A stretch of DNA of 64,000 nucleotides. It comes from Provencibacterium sp. (GTDB taxonomy: Bacteria > Bacillota > Clostridia > Oscillospirales > Ruminococcaceae). Below, one piece after another: positions 8,412 to 16,648 of the stretch. The notes beneath the pieces are model-generated. The model was not told where the DNA came from. It made no database searches and worked only from the letters and a program-made list of their open reading frames with translations. Both the position numbers and the translations under genes were made by a program. The first letter of the stretch is position 1. Each line of letters starts with the position of its first letter. The stretch is taken from assembly GCA_022792175.1 (NCBI GenBank), contig JAAWAN010000024.1:27383-91382 (forward strand), read 5' to 3'.

Positions 8412-9554
8412 ATGTTTGAAATGTTTGTCAGCACCATCAAGGACATCGCTGTAAACTCTGGCTTCGCCAATATCAGCTGGCAGCAGGCAGTGATGTTGAT
8501 TGTCTCCTGCGTTCTGCTCTACCTGGCAATTGTCAAGCAATTTGAGCCGCTGCTGCTGCTGCCTATCGCTTTCGGCATGCTGCTCGCCAACATCCCGGTC
8601 GCGGCCCTCAACTCCCATTCGGAGGGAAGCCTTCTTTATTACCTCTATCAGGGTGTAAAGCTTGGTATCTATCCGCCGCTTATCTTCTTAGGCGTCGGCT
8701 CGATGACCGATTTCGGCCCGCTGATTGCCAACCCCAAGAGCTTTATTCTCGGCGCGGCCGCGCAGGTCGGCATTTTCATCACCTTCTTTGGCGCGCTGGC
8801 GCTCGGCTTTGAGCCCGCTGAGGCCGGTTCCATCGGCATCATCGGCGGAGCGGATGGCCCGACCGCCATCTTCACCACCTCCAAGCTGGCCCCGCACCTG
8901 CTCGGTGCCATCGCCGTTGCCGCTTATTCCTATATGGCGCTTGTCCCGGTCATTCAGCCGCCGATTATGAAGCTGCTGACGACCAAAAAGGAGCGCGCTG
9001 TTGTCATGCAGCAGCTGCGCCCGGTCTCCAAGCGCGAGAAGATCATCTTCCCGATCGTTGTTACCATCATCGTTTCCTTCATCGTTCCGGATGCCACCGC
9101 CCTTGTCGGCATGCTGATGCTCGGCAACCTGATGCGCGAGTGCGGCGTTGTGGACCGGCTGACCAAAACCGCCAACAATGAGCTGATGAACATCGTCACC
9201 ATCTTCTTAGGTGTCACCGTCGGCGCGACGGCGACGGCCGAAAACTTCCTGACGCTGCAGACGCTGCAGATTATCGTACTCGGCGTCATTGCCTTTGGCT
9301 TCGGCACCGCCTTTGGCGTTATCTTCGGCAAGATTATGTACATTGCTACGGGTGGAAAGGTCAATCCTCTTATCGGCTCTGCCGGCGTTTCCGCCGTTCC
9401 GATGGCGGCGCGCGTTTCTCAAAGGGTTGGCCAGCAGGAGAACCCGACCAACTTCCTGCTGATGCATGCCATGGGCCCGAATGTGGCGGGCGTTATCGGC
9501 TCTGCAGTGGCGGCGGGTGTTCTGATTAACGTTCTGACCCCCTATGTCAAGTAA
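8412..9554 (+). CDS. Sodium ion-translocating decarboxylase subunit beta
   Basis: A 380-residue integral membrane protein, the usual length for OadB/GcdB/MmdB. It contains the highly conserved [19 protein letters not shown] and [19 protein letters not shown] segments that carry the sodium and carboxybiotin sites. The enzyme decarboxylates carboxybiotin and pumps Na+ out, conserving energy in anaerobes. It is preceded by GAAAGGAA and follows the OadG-like gene in one operon. Because the alpha subunit is elsewhere, I cannot choose between the glutaconyl-CoA, methylmalonyl-CoA and oxaloacetate enzymes. Confidence 0.95.
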   Translation: MFEMFVSTIKDIAVNSGFANISWQQAVMLIVSCVLLYLAIVKQFEPLLLLPIAFGMLLANIPVAALNSHSEGSLLYYLYQGVKLGIYPPLIFLGVGSMTDFGPLIANPKSFILGAAAQVGIFITFFGALALGFEPAEAGSIGIIGGADGPTAIFTTSKLAPHLLGAIAVAAYSYMALVPVIQPPIMKLLTTKKERAVVMQQLRPVSKREKIIFPIVVTIIVSFIVPDATALVGMLMLGNLMRECGVVDRLTKTANNELMNIVTIFLGVTVGATATAENFLTLQTLQIIVLGVIAFGFGTAFGVIFGKIMYIATGGKVNPLIGSAGVSAVPMAARVSQRVGQQENPTNFLLMHAMGPNVAGVIGSAVAAGVLINVLTPYVK

Positions 9555-9716
9555 GAGCCTGCTGTTTTGCAGGCAGCAAAGGGATGTAAAAAACTGCCTT
9601 TTCACTTTGCTTAAAATCAGGAAAGGATCTGTTTTCCGGTTTTCATAAGCTGAAAAAGGCATGGCTTTGTGCCTGCCATGAAAAGCGCGCCATCGTTCAG
9701 GCTTGTAAGCGCTTCT

Positions 9717-9752
9717 GGGGGTGTAAAAAACGCAGGCGTTTTTTACACCCCC
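9717..9752 (+). terminator. Long palindrome after the decarboxylase beta subunit
   Basis: Arms GGGGGTGTAAAAAACGC and GCGTTTTTTACACCCCC (17 bp) meet with almost no loop. The position suits termination of the oadG-oadB transcript, but no T-run follows, so it could also be a short palindromic insertion. Confidence 0.5.
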
Positions 9753-9843
9753 TTATCCGTTATAAAGGAAAAATGCCCCTTTTGCACTGGCCCGGCTGCC
9801 CTGTGGCGGCTGCAGGCGCTGTTAAAAATCAGGAGGTAGAAAG

Positions 9844-10044
9844 ATGAGCATGCGAAACGGCCGTCCTGCGCTGCCCGCCTGGAGGATATTCCTCTATTCG
9901 CTTTTATCGCTGCTTCTGCTGCTGGCGCTCGGATGGTTTAATACCCACGTGCTGGGCGACCATACGCAGTATCCGCCGGCGGGCGCGGAGAATACGCAGA
10001 GCAGCCTGTCCGCTTCTGCCGGGGAAACGGCGGGGGAGGATTAG
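9844..10044 (+). CDS. Small single-pass membrane protein
   Basis: A 66-residue protein: a basic start (MSMRNGRPALPAW), one strong leucine-rich membrane helix (about residues 15-33) and a short polar tail that is likely outside the cell. AGGAGG lies 8 bases before the ATG, which is the best support that it is translated. It follows the sodium-pump genes on the same strand but 290 bp and a palindrome away, so its link to them is uncertain. No family recognised. Confidence 0.6.
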   Translation: MSMRNGRPALPAWRIFLYSLLSLLLLLALGWFNTHVLGDHTQYPPAGAENTQSSLSASAGETAGED

Positions 10045-10083
10045 CGGGGAGGAACAAAAATTTTCCCGGCGGCTTCTGCCCGG

Positions 10084-10110
10084 GCAGAGCAGTTTTTCCT
10101 CTGCTTTTTT
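10084..10110 (+). terminator. Terminator of the small membrane protein gene
   Basis: GCAGAG, 9-base loop, CTCTGC, then six T. It lies 40 bases after the stop codon. Confidence 0.65.
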
Positions 10111-10334
10111 GCTGTTGCCTTTGCTGGTGGGCAGAATGCGGGCAATGCCCCTGTGCCCTTCCCCAAAGAATAGGCATAGGATAGGGCAGATGGATGGCGC
10201 AGGCCGCCGCCGGGTGGCGGTATCGCCCATGAAGAGCCCGCGGCGCAGGGCCTTCGCTTTCTATATAAATAGGGAAGCTCAAGAGAAAGGGATATCTGTC
10301 TGCAGGCGGTAAAAACAGCGGAAGATAAAAACTG

Positions 10335-10375
10335 AAAACGAGGCGGCCGTCGGATTCCGGCGGCCGCCTCGTTTT
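10335..10375. terminator. Strong bidirectional hairpin
   Basis: Perfect 15-bp stem with AAAACGAGGCGGCCG as left arm and its complement ending in TTTT, 11-base loop. It lies between convergent genes and could stop transcription from either side. Confidence 0.65.
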
Positions 10376-10410
10376 GCCGGCTCTTTTGCCGGTTTTCAGG
10401 AGGGGATAAA

Positions 10411-10462
10411 AAGCAGCCTGCCGGTGGGCGGGAAGGGGCTGCCCTCCCTTTTCCGGCAGGCT
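10411..10462 (-). terminator. Terminator of the cysteine-rich protein gene
   Basis: Minus-strand arms AGCCTGCCGG/CCGGCAGGCT followed by GCTTTTTA, 23 bases after the stop codon of the minus-strand gene. Confidence 0.65.
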
Positions 10463-10484
10463 TTTTGAGAACAGCCTGCAGCGT

Positions 10485-11279
10485 TTAATCCTCGCCGTCG
10501 TTCAGGTCGGTGAGGTTGGGCGGGAAAAACTCGTTGGTCGGGAATTTGATGCGCCGGAAGAGGTCGCAGGGGTTCTCCGCGCCGCCGCCGGGCGAGCACT
10601 CCTTCTCCGGTACGCAGAAGTCATAGGCCGGGATCATCATCTGCACATCGCGCTCAATCTGCACGATGGTGAACAGGCCGATGGTAATCAATACCACCTT
10701 GGAAACAACGGGCGAAACGCACTCGCAGCCGATATGGCAGAGCACCTCCGGCGGGAAGCAGGGGCATTCGCAGCGCGGCGGGCAGTCTACCAGCTGCACA
10801 TCGAGTGCAATGGGGTCGGCCACCTGCACGCTGGCCTTGGGCATGTTGGTGGTATGCTGGAAGGGATGCTCGCAGCAGTTGCGGGAGGTAAAGATTTTCA
10901 CATTGCCCTCGCTGCCATACAGAATGACCTTTTTCTGGAACTGAGCAACGCCGCTGACGGTGGTCGGGTCGCAGGCGTTGGAGGTGTAGGCCTTGAGATC
11001 CACCTTGAAATAGAAGGTCATGTCTACACTGTAGAAGCCTTTGTTGAAGGGGACTGGCTCTACATCCAGACAAACGGTAAGTACTTCGACGCCCTTCACC
11101 TTGATTGAGGTGGCGGCATCGACCACAGCCTGCGCTTGCGGCGCAAAGACAACCATCAGATCTTCCAGACAGTCTTTATCACTGCAGCTGTCGTAGATTC
11201 TGCCGGCATCTATGCATACCGCTTCTTTGAAATTGCTATGCGTTCCGGCGGTATTGCTCAAAGCTTTTGATTCTGCCAT
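10485..11279 (-). CDS. Cysteine-rich protein of unknown function
   Basis: A 264-residue protein that I cannot assign to a named family. It has no signal peptide or membrane helix that is convincing; one hydrophobic stretch (VVLITIGLFTIVQI, about residues 190-205) looks like a beta strand core. It contains about 16 cysteines, many in clusters (RNCCEH; DCPPRCECPCF; CHIGCECV). The N-terminus is polar and the C-terminus is acidic and proline-rich. AGGAGG lies 6 bases before the ATG, and the gene has its own terminator, so it is certainly a gene. Cysteine clustering would suit metal binding or a cross-linked coat or exosporium protein in a spore former, but that is inference. Confidence 0.8.
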   Translation of the reverse strand: MAESKALSNTAGTHSNFKEAVCIDAGRIYDSCSDKDCLEDLMVVFAPQAQAVVDAATSIKVKGVEVLTVCLDVEPVPFNKGFYSVDMTFYFKVDLKAYTSNACDPTTVSGVAQFQKKVILYGSEGNVKIFTSRNCCEHPFQHTTNMPKASVQVADPIALDVQLVDCPPRCECPCFPPEVLCHIGCECVSPVVSKVVLITIGLFTIVQIERDVQMMIPAYDFCVPEKECSPGGGAENPCDLFRRIKFPTNEFFPPNLTDLNDGED

Positions 11280-11402
11280 ACTAATCCTCCTAAATAAGTA
11301 TTCTATTAACATTTTATGAGGGGCGTGCTTTTTTGTGCATACCCTTTGCCAAAAACCGGAAAAAGGCCTCTCTGCGCACCGCTTGTAAACAGTATATGAA
11401 AA

Positions 11403-11438
11403 AACAAAAAGCCTGTTGCCATTCGTGGCAACAGGCTT
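11403..11438 (-). terminator. Terminator of rpmB
   Basis: A 13-bp stem (AAGCCTGTTGCCA) closed by a 4-base loop, followed on the minus strand by TTTTGTTTTTTC: a textbook intrinsic terminator. Confidence 0.9.
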
Positions 11439-11455
11439 CGTCCGTTTAGGCGGCT

Positions 11456-11644
11456 TTACATCGCGCGGGTAACTTTGCCGGACCGCAAGCAACGGGTGCA
11501 GGCGTAGATGCGGCGGGGGGTACCGTCGACAATCGCCTTGACGCGCTTTACATTCGGCTTCCAGCTCCGATTGGAACGATGATGGGAATGGGAAACCTTA
11601 ATACCGAAAGTGACACCCTTTTGGCAAATATCGCATTTAGCCAT
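11456..11644 (-). CDS. rpmB: Ribosomal protein bL28
   Basis: A 62-residue basic protein with the full bL28 pattern: CDICQKG near the N-terminus, VSHSHHRSNRSWKPNV in the middle and CTRCLRSGKV near the end. The two CxxC pairs (CDIC and CTRC) make it the zinc-binding form. It is a 50S subunit protein. AAGGAGG stands before the ATG, and a strong terminator follows, so it forms a single-gene unit. In Bacillus rpmB lies near spoVM; here they are about 11 kb apart. Confidence 0.97.
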   Translation of the reverse strand: MAKCDICQKGVTFGIKVSHSHHRSNRSWKPNVKRVKAIVDGTPRRIYACTRCLRSGKVTRAM

Positions 11645-11785
11645 TTGTCTGCACCTCCTTAATGCGCAGGATTACATGTCAATGTTTATATTTTATCAGA
11701 AAGGGCGGGTAAAAGCAACCCTTTTTTCAAGTTTTCTCCTCCTCTCATGAAATTTCCCGCAGGCCCCAAAAGCAGAAGCAGCGGT

Positions 11786-11814
11786 TGGACAGGCAGGGAG
11801 TTTTGTGCTATGCT
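11786..11814 (+). promoter_or_regulatory. Promoter of the polysaccharide lyase-nitroreductase operon
   Basis: TGGACA, 17 bases, TATGCT, ending 27 bases before the ATG at 11841. Confidence 0.55.
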
Positions 11815-11840
11815 ATTTGCAGAGAAAAGGGGGATATGCT

Positions 11841-12974
11841 ATGTGTTTTTTAAATTCATCCATTTCGGCGCCGGCCTGCTGCTGCAGCCGCAGCCGGATT
11901 CTCGCGGCGGCGGACCGGGCTCTGCAGGCCCCCTGCCTGTCGATCACCCAGCAGCGCGCCCCGCTCAGCGAGGGCGGCCCGCACGACTTTTACTCAAATG
12001 GCGACTATTGGTGGCCCAATCCGGATACACCAGATGGCCTCCCCTACATCCAGCGGGACGGTGAAACCAATCCGGAAAACTTTACCGCCCACCGCCTGCT
12101 GCTGCGCCGCATGCGCACCCATGTTTCAGCGCTTGCGGCCGCCTTCCGGCTGACCGGGGAAAGGGCCTATGCCGAAAAGGCCTGCCGCCTTCTCCGCGTT
12201 TTTTTCGTCGATGAGGCCACCCGGATGAACCCGAACCTGCTTTATGCGCAGGCCATTCCCGGTGTCTGTGCCGGGCGGGGAATCGGCATCATCGATACGC
12301 TGCACCTCATCGATATCCCCTTTGCGGTAAAGGCTCTTGAGGAGGCGCAGGCGATAGATGCCGGGCTCTGCCAGTCGCTGCGAAGCTGGTTTAACTCCTA
12401 TCTCGACTGGATACTTACCCACCCGCAGGGGCAGGAGGAGCAAAACGCTAAAAATAACCACAGTGTAGCCTGCTTTGTTCAGTTGGCGGCCTTTTCCCTC
12501 TTCGCCGGGCGAAAGGAGGTAACCGCGCTCTGCCGGCAGCGCTACAGGGAGATCTTCTTGCCTGGGCAGATGGCTGCAGACGGCAGCTTCCCCCAGGAGC
12601 TGCGGCGCACCAAGCCCTATTCCTACTCCATCTTCGTGCTGGATAATATGGTCACCCTCTGCCAGCTGCTCTCTACACCGGAGGAAAATCTCTGGGCCTA
12701 TACCACGCCGGACGGAAAAAACATCTCCCTGGGGCTCGATTATCTCCTGCCCTTTTTACAGGATAAGACCCGCTGGCCCTACCCGCCGGACGTCATGCAC
12801 TTTGAGGCCTGGCCTGCGCGCGCATCTTTTATGGTGTTTGCCGGCGCAGCCCTTCGGCGGGAGGATTATCTGCAGCTGTATGCCGCGCTGCCTGATAAGC
12901 CGGAGGATGAGGAGGTTCTGCGCAATCTGGCCGTTCGCCAGCCGATGCTCTACTTTGGGGACATATCCGCATGA
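11841..12974 (+). CDS. Alginate lyase family polysaccharide lyase
   Basis: A 377-residue protein of the alginate-lyase (alpha/alpha)5-6 barrel fold, close to PL5/PL38-type enzymes. Seen motifs are the SNGDYWWPNPDT segment, the RRMRTHVSALAAAF helix and KNNHSVA (residues 204-210), which carries the conserved Asn and His of these active sites; RTKPYSYSIF supplies the Tyr region. They cleave uronic-acid glycans by beta-elimination. There is no signal peptide, so it may act on imported oligosaccharides. Start at 11841 has AAGGGGG 8 bases upstream. It overlaps the nitroreductase gene by 4 bp. A GH88 enzyme that would take its unsaturated products is encoded at 48919. Confidence 0.8.
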   Translation: MCFLNSSISAPACCCSRSRILAAADRALQAPCLSITQQRAPLSEGGPHDFYSNGDYWWPNPDTPDGLPYIQRDGETNPENFTAHRLLLRRMRTHVSALAAAFRLTGERAYAEKACRLLRVFFVDEATRMNPNLLYAQAIPGVCAGRGIGIIDTLHLIDIPFAVKALEEAQAIDAGLCQSLRSWFNSYLDWILTHPQGQEEQNAKNNHSVACFVQLAAFSLFAGRKEVTALCRQRYREIFLPGQMAADGSFPQELRRTKPYSYSIFVLDNMVTLCQLLSTPEENLWAYTTPDGKNISLGLDYLLPFLQDKTRWPYPPDVMHFEAWPARASFMVFAGAALRREDYLQLYAALPDKPEDEEVLRNLAVRQPMLYFGDISA

Positions 12975-13663
12975 AAATCCTCTTCTCTCTTCTTAGCCGC
13001 TCTGCAAAGCGGTGGGGAAAGGTCCGCTTATCCCCGCAAAAAGGAGAGCCGGACTGCCCGCCCGTGTTGCAGGCGATTGCGGCTCGGCGCAGCATCCGCC
13101 GCTATGAAAGCCGGGCGGTTCCCCGCCCGGTCATTGAACAGATTCTGCGGGCGGGCAGCCTGGCCCCCTCCTCCAAAAACCGGCAGCCGTGGCATTTCAT
13201 CGTCCTCTCCGGAAGTGCAAGGGAAGGGTTTTTAAAGGCGATGGGGCAGGGGCTGGCGCGCGAGCGGCGGCAGCCCCTGCTCCCGCAAAGCGCCCCCTTT
13301 TTAAGCGGCGCAGAATACACCCTGCAGGTGATGCGGCAGGCGCCGGTCATCATCGCCCTCGTTAATCCCCTGGGCATTCCCCTCGGCCAGCCGCTGAGCG
13401 ATGAGGAACGCATCTATGAAAACTGCAATGCGCAGTCGATCGGCGCGGCGATGGAAAATATCTCGCTGGCGGCGGCCGCCCTCGGCCTTGGAAGCCTCTG
13501 GATAGGCGACAGCTGGTTTGCCTGCCGGGAGCTGGAGGACTACCTGCAGGCGCAGGGGACGCTGAACGCCGTCCTCGCGCTCGGCTATCCCGCCGAGGCG
13601 CCCGCGGCAAGACCCAGGCGCCCGCTTGATGGCTGCATCGAATGGCGAAACAGGCTGAAATGA
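12971..13663 (+). CDS. Nitroreductase family protein
   Basis: A 230-residue FMN-dependent oxidoreductase-like protein. The FMN-binding start IAARRSIRRYESRAVP and SLAPSSKNRQPWHFIV (about residues 38-80) are typical, as is GAAMENISLAAAALGLGSLWIG toward the C-terminus. These flavoproteins reduce nitro compounds, quinones or enones with NAD(P)H; the natural substrate is unknown. About 35 extra N-terminal residues precede the domain. The ATG overlaps the stop of the lyase gene (ATGA), indicating coupled translation. Confidence 0.9.
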   Translation: MKILFSLLSRSAKRWGKVRLSPQKGEPDCPPVLQAIAARRSIRRYESRAVPRPVIEQILRAGSLAPSSKNRQPWHFIVLSGSAREGFLKAMGQGLARERRQPLLPQSAPFLSGAEYTLQVMRQAPVIIALVNPLGIPLGQPLSDEERIYENCNAQSIGAAMENISLAAAALGLGSLWIGDSWFACRELEDYLQAQGTLNAVLALGYPAEAPAARPRRPLDGCIEWRNRLK

Positions 13664-13669
13664 ATAAAG

Positions 13670-13718
13670 ACCGGCCTGCGGCAGGCATTTTCCTTTGCAC
13701 CGCCGCAGGCCGGTTTTC
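13670..13718. terminator. Hairpin between convergent genes
   Basis: Arms ACCGGCCTGCGGC and GCCGCAGGCCGGT (13 bp, 19-base loop) followed by TTTC on the plus strand. It lies between the nitroreductase stop and the hybrid kinase stop. Confidence 0.7.
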
Positions 13719-13734
13719 ATTTTACCCGGTAAAG

Positions 13735-16281
13735 TCACTGCATGAATTTTCCCAGCAGCCGGGCAATTTCGCGCACATCAATCGGCTTTGCAACATGCGC
13801 ATTCATGCCGCATTCCAAACACCGCTTGACATCCTCCGAGAAGGCATCCGCCGTCATAGCGATGATGGGAATTTTCTGCGCATCCTCCCGCTTCAGCGCA
13901 CGAATGGCCGTCGTCGCCTCATAACCGGTCATGACCGGCATACGCAGATCCATCAAAATGGCGTCATAAAACCCGATGGGGGCCTTTTCAAATTTATCCA
14001 GGCAGATTTTCCCGTTTTCCGCCCAATCGAGCTGCAGCCCCAAATCAGAGAGCAGCTCCTCTGCAATTTCCCAGTTCAGGTCATTATCCTCCGCCAGGAG
14101 CACGCGCTTTCCGGAAAAATTGGCAATGCCTTCCGCAGTCTTCTTCTTCGTTCCGGTGTCATCCGCATATTTTTTCAGCCCATAGAAAAGGGTGGACTTA
14201 AACAGCGGCTTGGAAATAAAACCGCTGATGCCGGCACTGCGGGCCTCATCCTCAATTTCACTCCAGTCGTAGGCCGAAATGAGCAGGATCGGAATATCCT
14301 CCCCCATTTTCTCCCGGATGGCCCGCGCGGTTGCGATGCCATCCATATCGGGCAGCCTCCAGTCCAGCAGAATAATCTGGTAGCCTTCTCCCTTCTGGCG
14401 GCGCTTTTCAACCATGCGGACAGCAGTTTCCCCATCAAGTGCGGATTCTGCCCTTACGCCGATGGCGGCCAGGGAAGAAACGGCCGTCTCGCAGAGCGTC
14501 TGGTCGTCATCCACCACGAGCATATTCCAGTCCGGCAGAATCATCTCCTCTTCGAGAATCTCTGCGCGCTCCAAATCAAGGGTAACATGAAATTCGCTGC
14601 CTACTCCCGGCTCGCTGTCCACATCAATCGTTCCGCCCATTGCATCTACGATATATTTGGTAATCGCCATGCCCAGGCCGGTGCCCTCGGTTTTCCGAAC
14701 GCGGCTGCTGTCCTCCCGGCTGAAGGATTCAAAAATCTGCTTTTTAAACTCCGCGGACATCCCGATGCCGTTATCCTTGATGTAGATGTGCGTGCGGACA
14801 TATTTTTCTCCCCGTGGAGAGCTCTCCTCGCACAATGTCATCCAGATGCTGCCGCCATCAGGAGTAAATTTGATCGCATTGGAAAGAAAATTGAGAAGCA
14901 CCTGATTCAGGCGCACACTGTCGCAGAAGACATTTTCTGAGCTGATATCGCGAATGGAGATATCAAACGTCTGCTTTTTGGCCTTCATCTGCGGCTGCAC
15001 AATGCTGACGATGCTCTCCATCACCTCCCGCAGGGAGACCTGATCCATGCTCAGTGTCATCTTCCCGCTTTCAATTTTGGACATGTCCAGCACATCGTTA
15101 ATCAGCCCTAGCAGGTGTTTGCTGGAGAGGGTAATTTTTCTCAGGCAGTTCTGCAGCTGCTGCCGGTTATCGATATTCGTCGTGGCAATCGCCGTCATTC
15201 CGACAATGGCGTTCATCGGTGTTCGAATATCGTGGCTCATATTGGAAAGGAATTCGCTTTTAGCCTGGTTGGCATGCATGGCCTCTTCACGGGCAGCCTC
15301 CAGATCATGAATCTGCTGCCGGGTCATGCGGAAATATATCATGAAAACGGCGAGCAGCGTCAAAATCAGCAGTACGCAGGCGCCGATCGCACATCCGATC
15401 CAGCGGATGCTCAGCTCGGAAACCGCCTCATTGAGCGCTCCATAGGGGAGAACACTCACCAGATGCCACTCGGAATACATGAGACGACTTGTGCAGTGCA
15501 CATGCCGCCGCTCCCGGGCGTTTATCTGAAGAACGCCTGAAAAATCCTTCTCGGCTTCCATTGCGGCCTGTATCTCGTCCACATAGGTCTCTGCTGAGGC
15601 TTTATGCTCTTCATCAAAGAGCGCCCGTGTCGCATCGAAATAGTTGTCATAGCCCAGCTCCCTGCTTCGGATGACAAAGCTGCCATCCCGCCGGATGATA
15701 TAAAAATAGATAACGGAATTTTCCTCATCCAGTGACAGGGTCTTCCGGATATCCTCTACTGGCAGCCCTGCCACCAGGGCGACGCTGTCGGTACCATCCT
15801 CCATCTGATAGGCGGCAGGAAAGCCCAGCAGAACCACTACTTCGCCCTCTGCATTGCTGCCAACAGCCACCTTCGCCTCCCCTTTGTTCAGCGAATCCAG
15901 AAAGGGATTCGGATCGGTTATCTGAAGCGATTCCCCATAAAGCATATCGAACTGCCCATCCTCCGAGCACAGAGCGAGCGCTTCAAATCCGCGCGCTTTG
16001 GCCGCATAAGCCAGCTCTTCCTCCAGCTGCAATGTATTCCTGCTTCCCGGCGGCGTAGTTTCCACCAGCGCCTGCACCTGAGAAAGCCGCAGGTCAATGG
16101 TCGTTTCAAAATGGCTGGACAGCTGCTTGCTCATTCCGGACATATAGATAGTTCCCACCTGGGAAATCGTATCCAGACTCTGCTTGTTCATATAAACGGC
16201 CAGGAACAAAAAGACAATAATGCACAGCACCGAAACCAGAATCAGGCTGATCATCAAAAACCGGGTGGTTTTGTTGTGCAT
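13735..16281 (-). CDS. Hybrid sensor histidine kinase with two receiver domains
   Basis: An 848-residue membrane kinase. Order: TM1 (about 9-30), extracytoplasmic Cache-like sensor (to about 285), TM2 (about 291-313), HisKA with [12 protein letters not shown] phosphorylation site, HATPase with KDNGIGM and TGLGMAI, then two REC domains (phospho-Asp in [12 protein letters not shown] and [11 protein letters not shown]). It lacks its own Hpt domain; a separate Hpt protein is encoded just upstream in the same operon, so a multistep His-Asp-His-Asp relay is likely. The signal is unknown. AAGGAG stands 9 bases before the ATG, which is 1 bp after the Hpt stop. Confidence 0.95.
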   Translation of the reverse strand: MHNKTTRFLMISLILVSVLCIIVFLFLAVYMNKQSLDTISQVGTIYMSGMSKQLSSHFETTIDLRLSQVQALVETTPPGSRNTLQLEEELAYAAKARGFEALALCSEDGQFDMLYGESLQITDPNPFLDSLNKGEAKVAVGSNAEGEVVVLLGFPAAYQMEDGTDSVALVAGLPVEDIRKTLSLDEENSVIYFYIIRRDGSFVIRSRELGYDNYFDATRALFDEEHKASAETYVDEIQAAMEAEKDFSGVLQINARERRHVHCTSRLMYSEWHLVSVLPYGALNEAVSELSIRWIGCAIGACVLLILTLLAVFMIYFRMTRQQIHDLEAAREEAMHANQAKSEFLSNMSHDIRTPMNAIVGMTAIATTNIDNRQQLQNCLRKITLSSKHLLGLINDVLDMSKIESGKMTLSMDQVSLREVMESIVSIVQPQMKAKKQTFDISIRDISSENVFCDSVRLNQVLLNFLSNAIKFTPDGGSIWMTLCEESSPRGEKYVRTHIYIKDNGIGMSAEFKKQIFESFSREDSSRVRKTEGTGLGMAITKYIVDAMGGTIDVDSEPGVGSEFHVTLDLERAEILEEEMILPDWNMLVVDDDQTLCETAVSSLAAIGVRAESALDGETAVRMVEKRRQKGEGYQIILLDWRLPDMDGIATARAIREKMGEDIPILLISAYDWSEIEDEARSAGISGFISKPLFKSTLFYGLKKYADDTGTKKKTAEGIANFSGKRVLLAEDNDLNWEIAEELLSDLGLQLDWAENGKICLDKFEKAPIGFYDAILMDLRMPVMTGYEATTAIRALKREDAQKIPIIAMTADAFSEDVKRCLECGMNAHVAKPIDVREIARLLGKFMQ

Positions 16282-16282
16282 T

Positions 16283-16648
16283 TCAGTTCGCTCCTTCTTC
16301 CACCTGCAGCTTCCGGATGGCCGCAGCCGTTTGCTGATAGTCCGCCGTTACCTTTTGCATAAGCTCGGGCACCTCCGGCGAAAAACCAGAACGCAGAGCT
16401 TCCGTCAGCGCGCTGCTTGACTGCTGCAGGCGGGTAAAGCTTAAATTTTGGCAGATGCCCTTGAGCGTATGGGAGGCGCGGAAGGCCTCCTCATAATTTT
16501 CCGCCTTTAAGGAGCTTTCCAGCAGCTCATAGCTCGGGTCATTCAGAAATTTCATCACAAACTTCCGGACCAGCTTCTCGCTGTAAAGACGTCCGACTAC
16601 GTCCTCATAATTGCCGCCTATATCCAAATAGCATTCCTTAAGTCCCAT
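16283..16648 (-). CDS. Hpt-domain phosphotransfer protein
   Basis: A 121-residue helical protein with the Hpt signature AFRASHTLKGICQNLSF; the His is the phosphorylated residue. It carries phosphate between receiver domains in multistep relays. Its ATG overlaps the stop of the preceding REC/HD-GYP/GGDEF gene (TAATG) and its stop is one base from the kinase start, so the three genes are tightly coupled. This suggests the path kinase His, kinase REC, Hpt, then REC of the 700-residue effector. Confidence 0.93.
   Translation of the reverse strand: MGLKECYLDIGGNYEDVVGRLYSEKLVRKFVMKFLNDPSYELLESSLKAENYEEAFRASHTLKGICQNLSFTRLQQSSSALTEALRSGFSPEVPELMQKVTADYQQTAAAIRKLQVEEGAN

Larger units (their letters stand above)
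10045..10484. other. Intergenic region with three terminator-like hairpins
   Basis: This 440-bp stretch between a plus-strand and a minus-strand gene end holds terminators at 10084-10110, 10335-10375 and 10411-10462. No open frame with a ribosome site was found. Confidence 0.6.

Noticed and set aside
13642..14940. Plus-strand 432-codon frame over the hybrid kinase
   Set aside because: Antisense to kinase, HATPase and receiver domains that are unmistakable on the minus strand.
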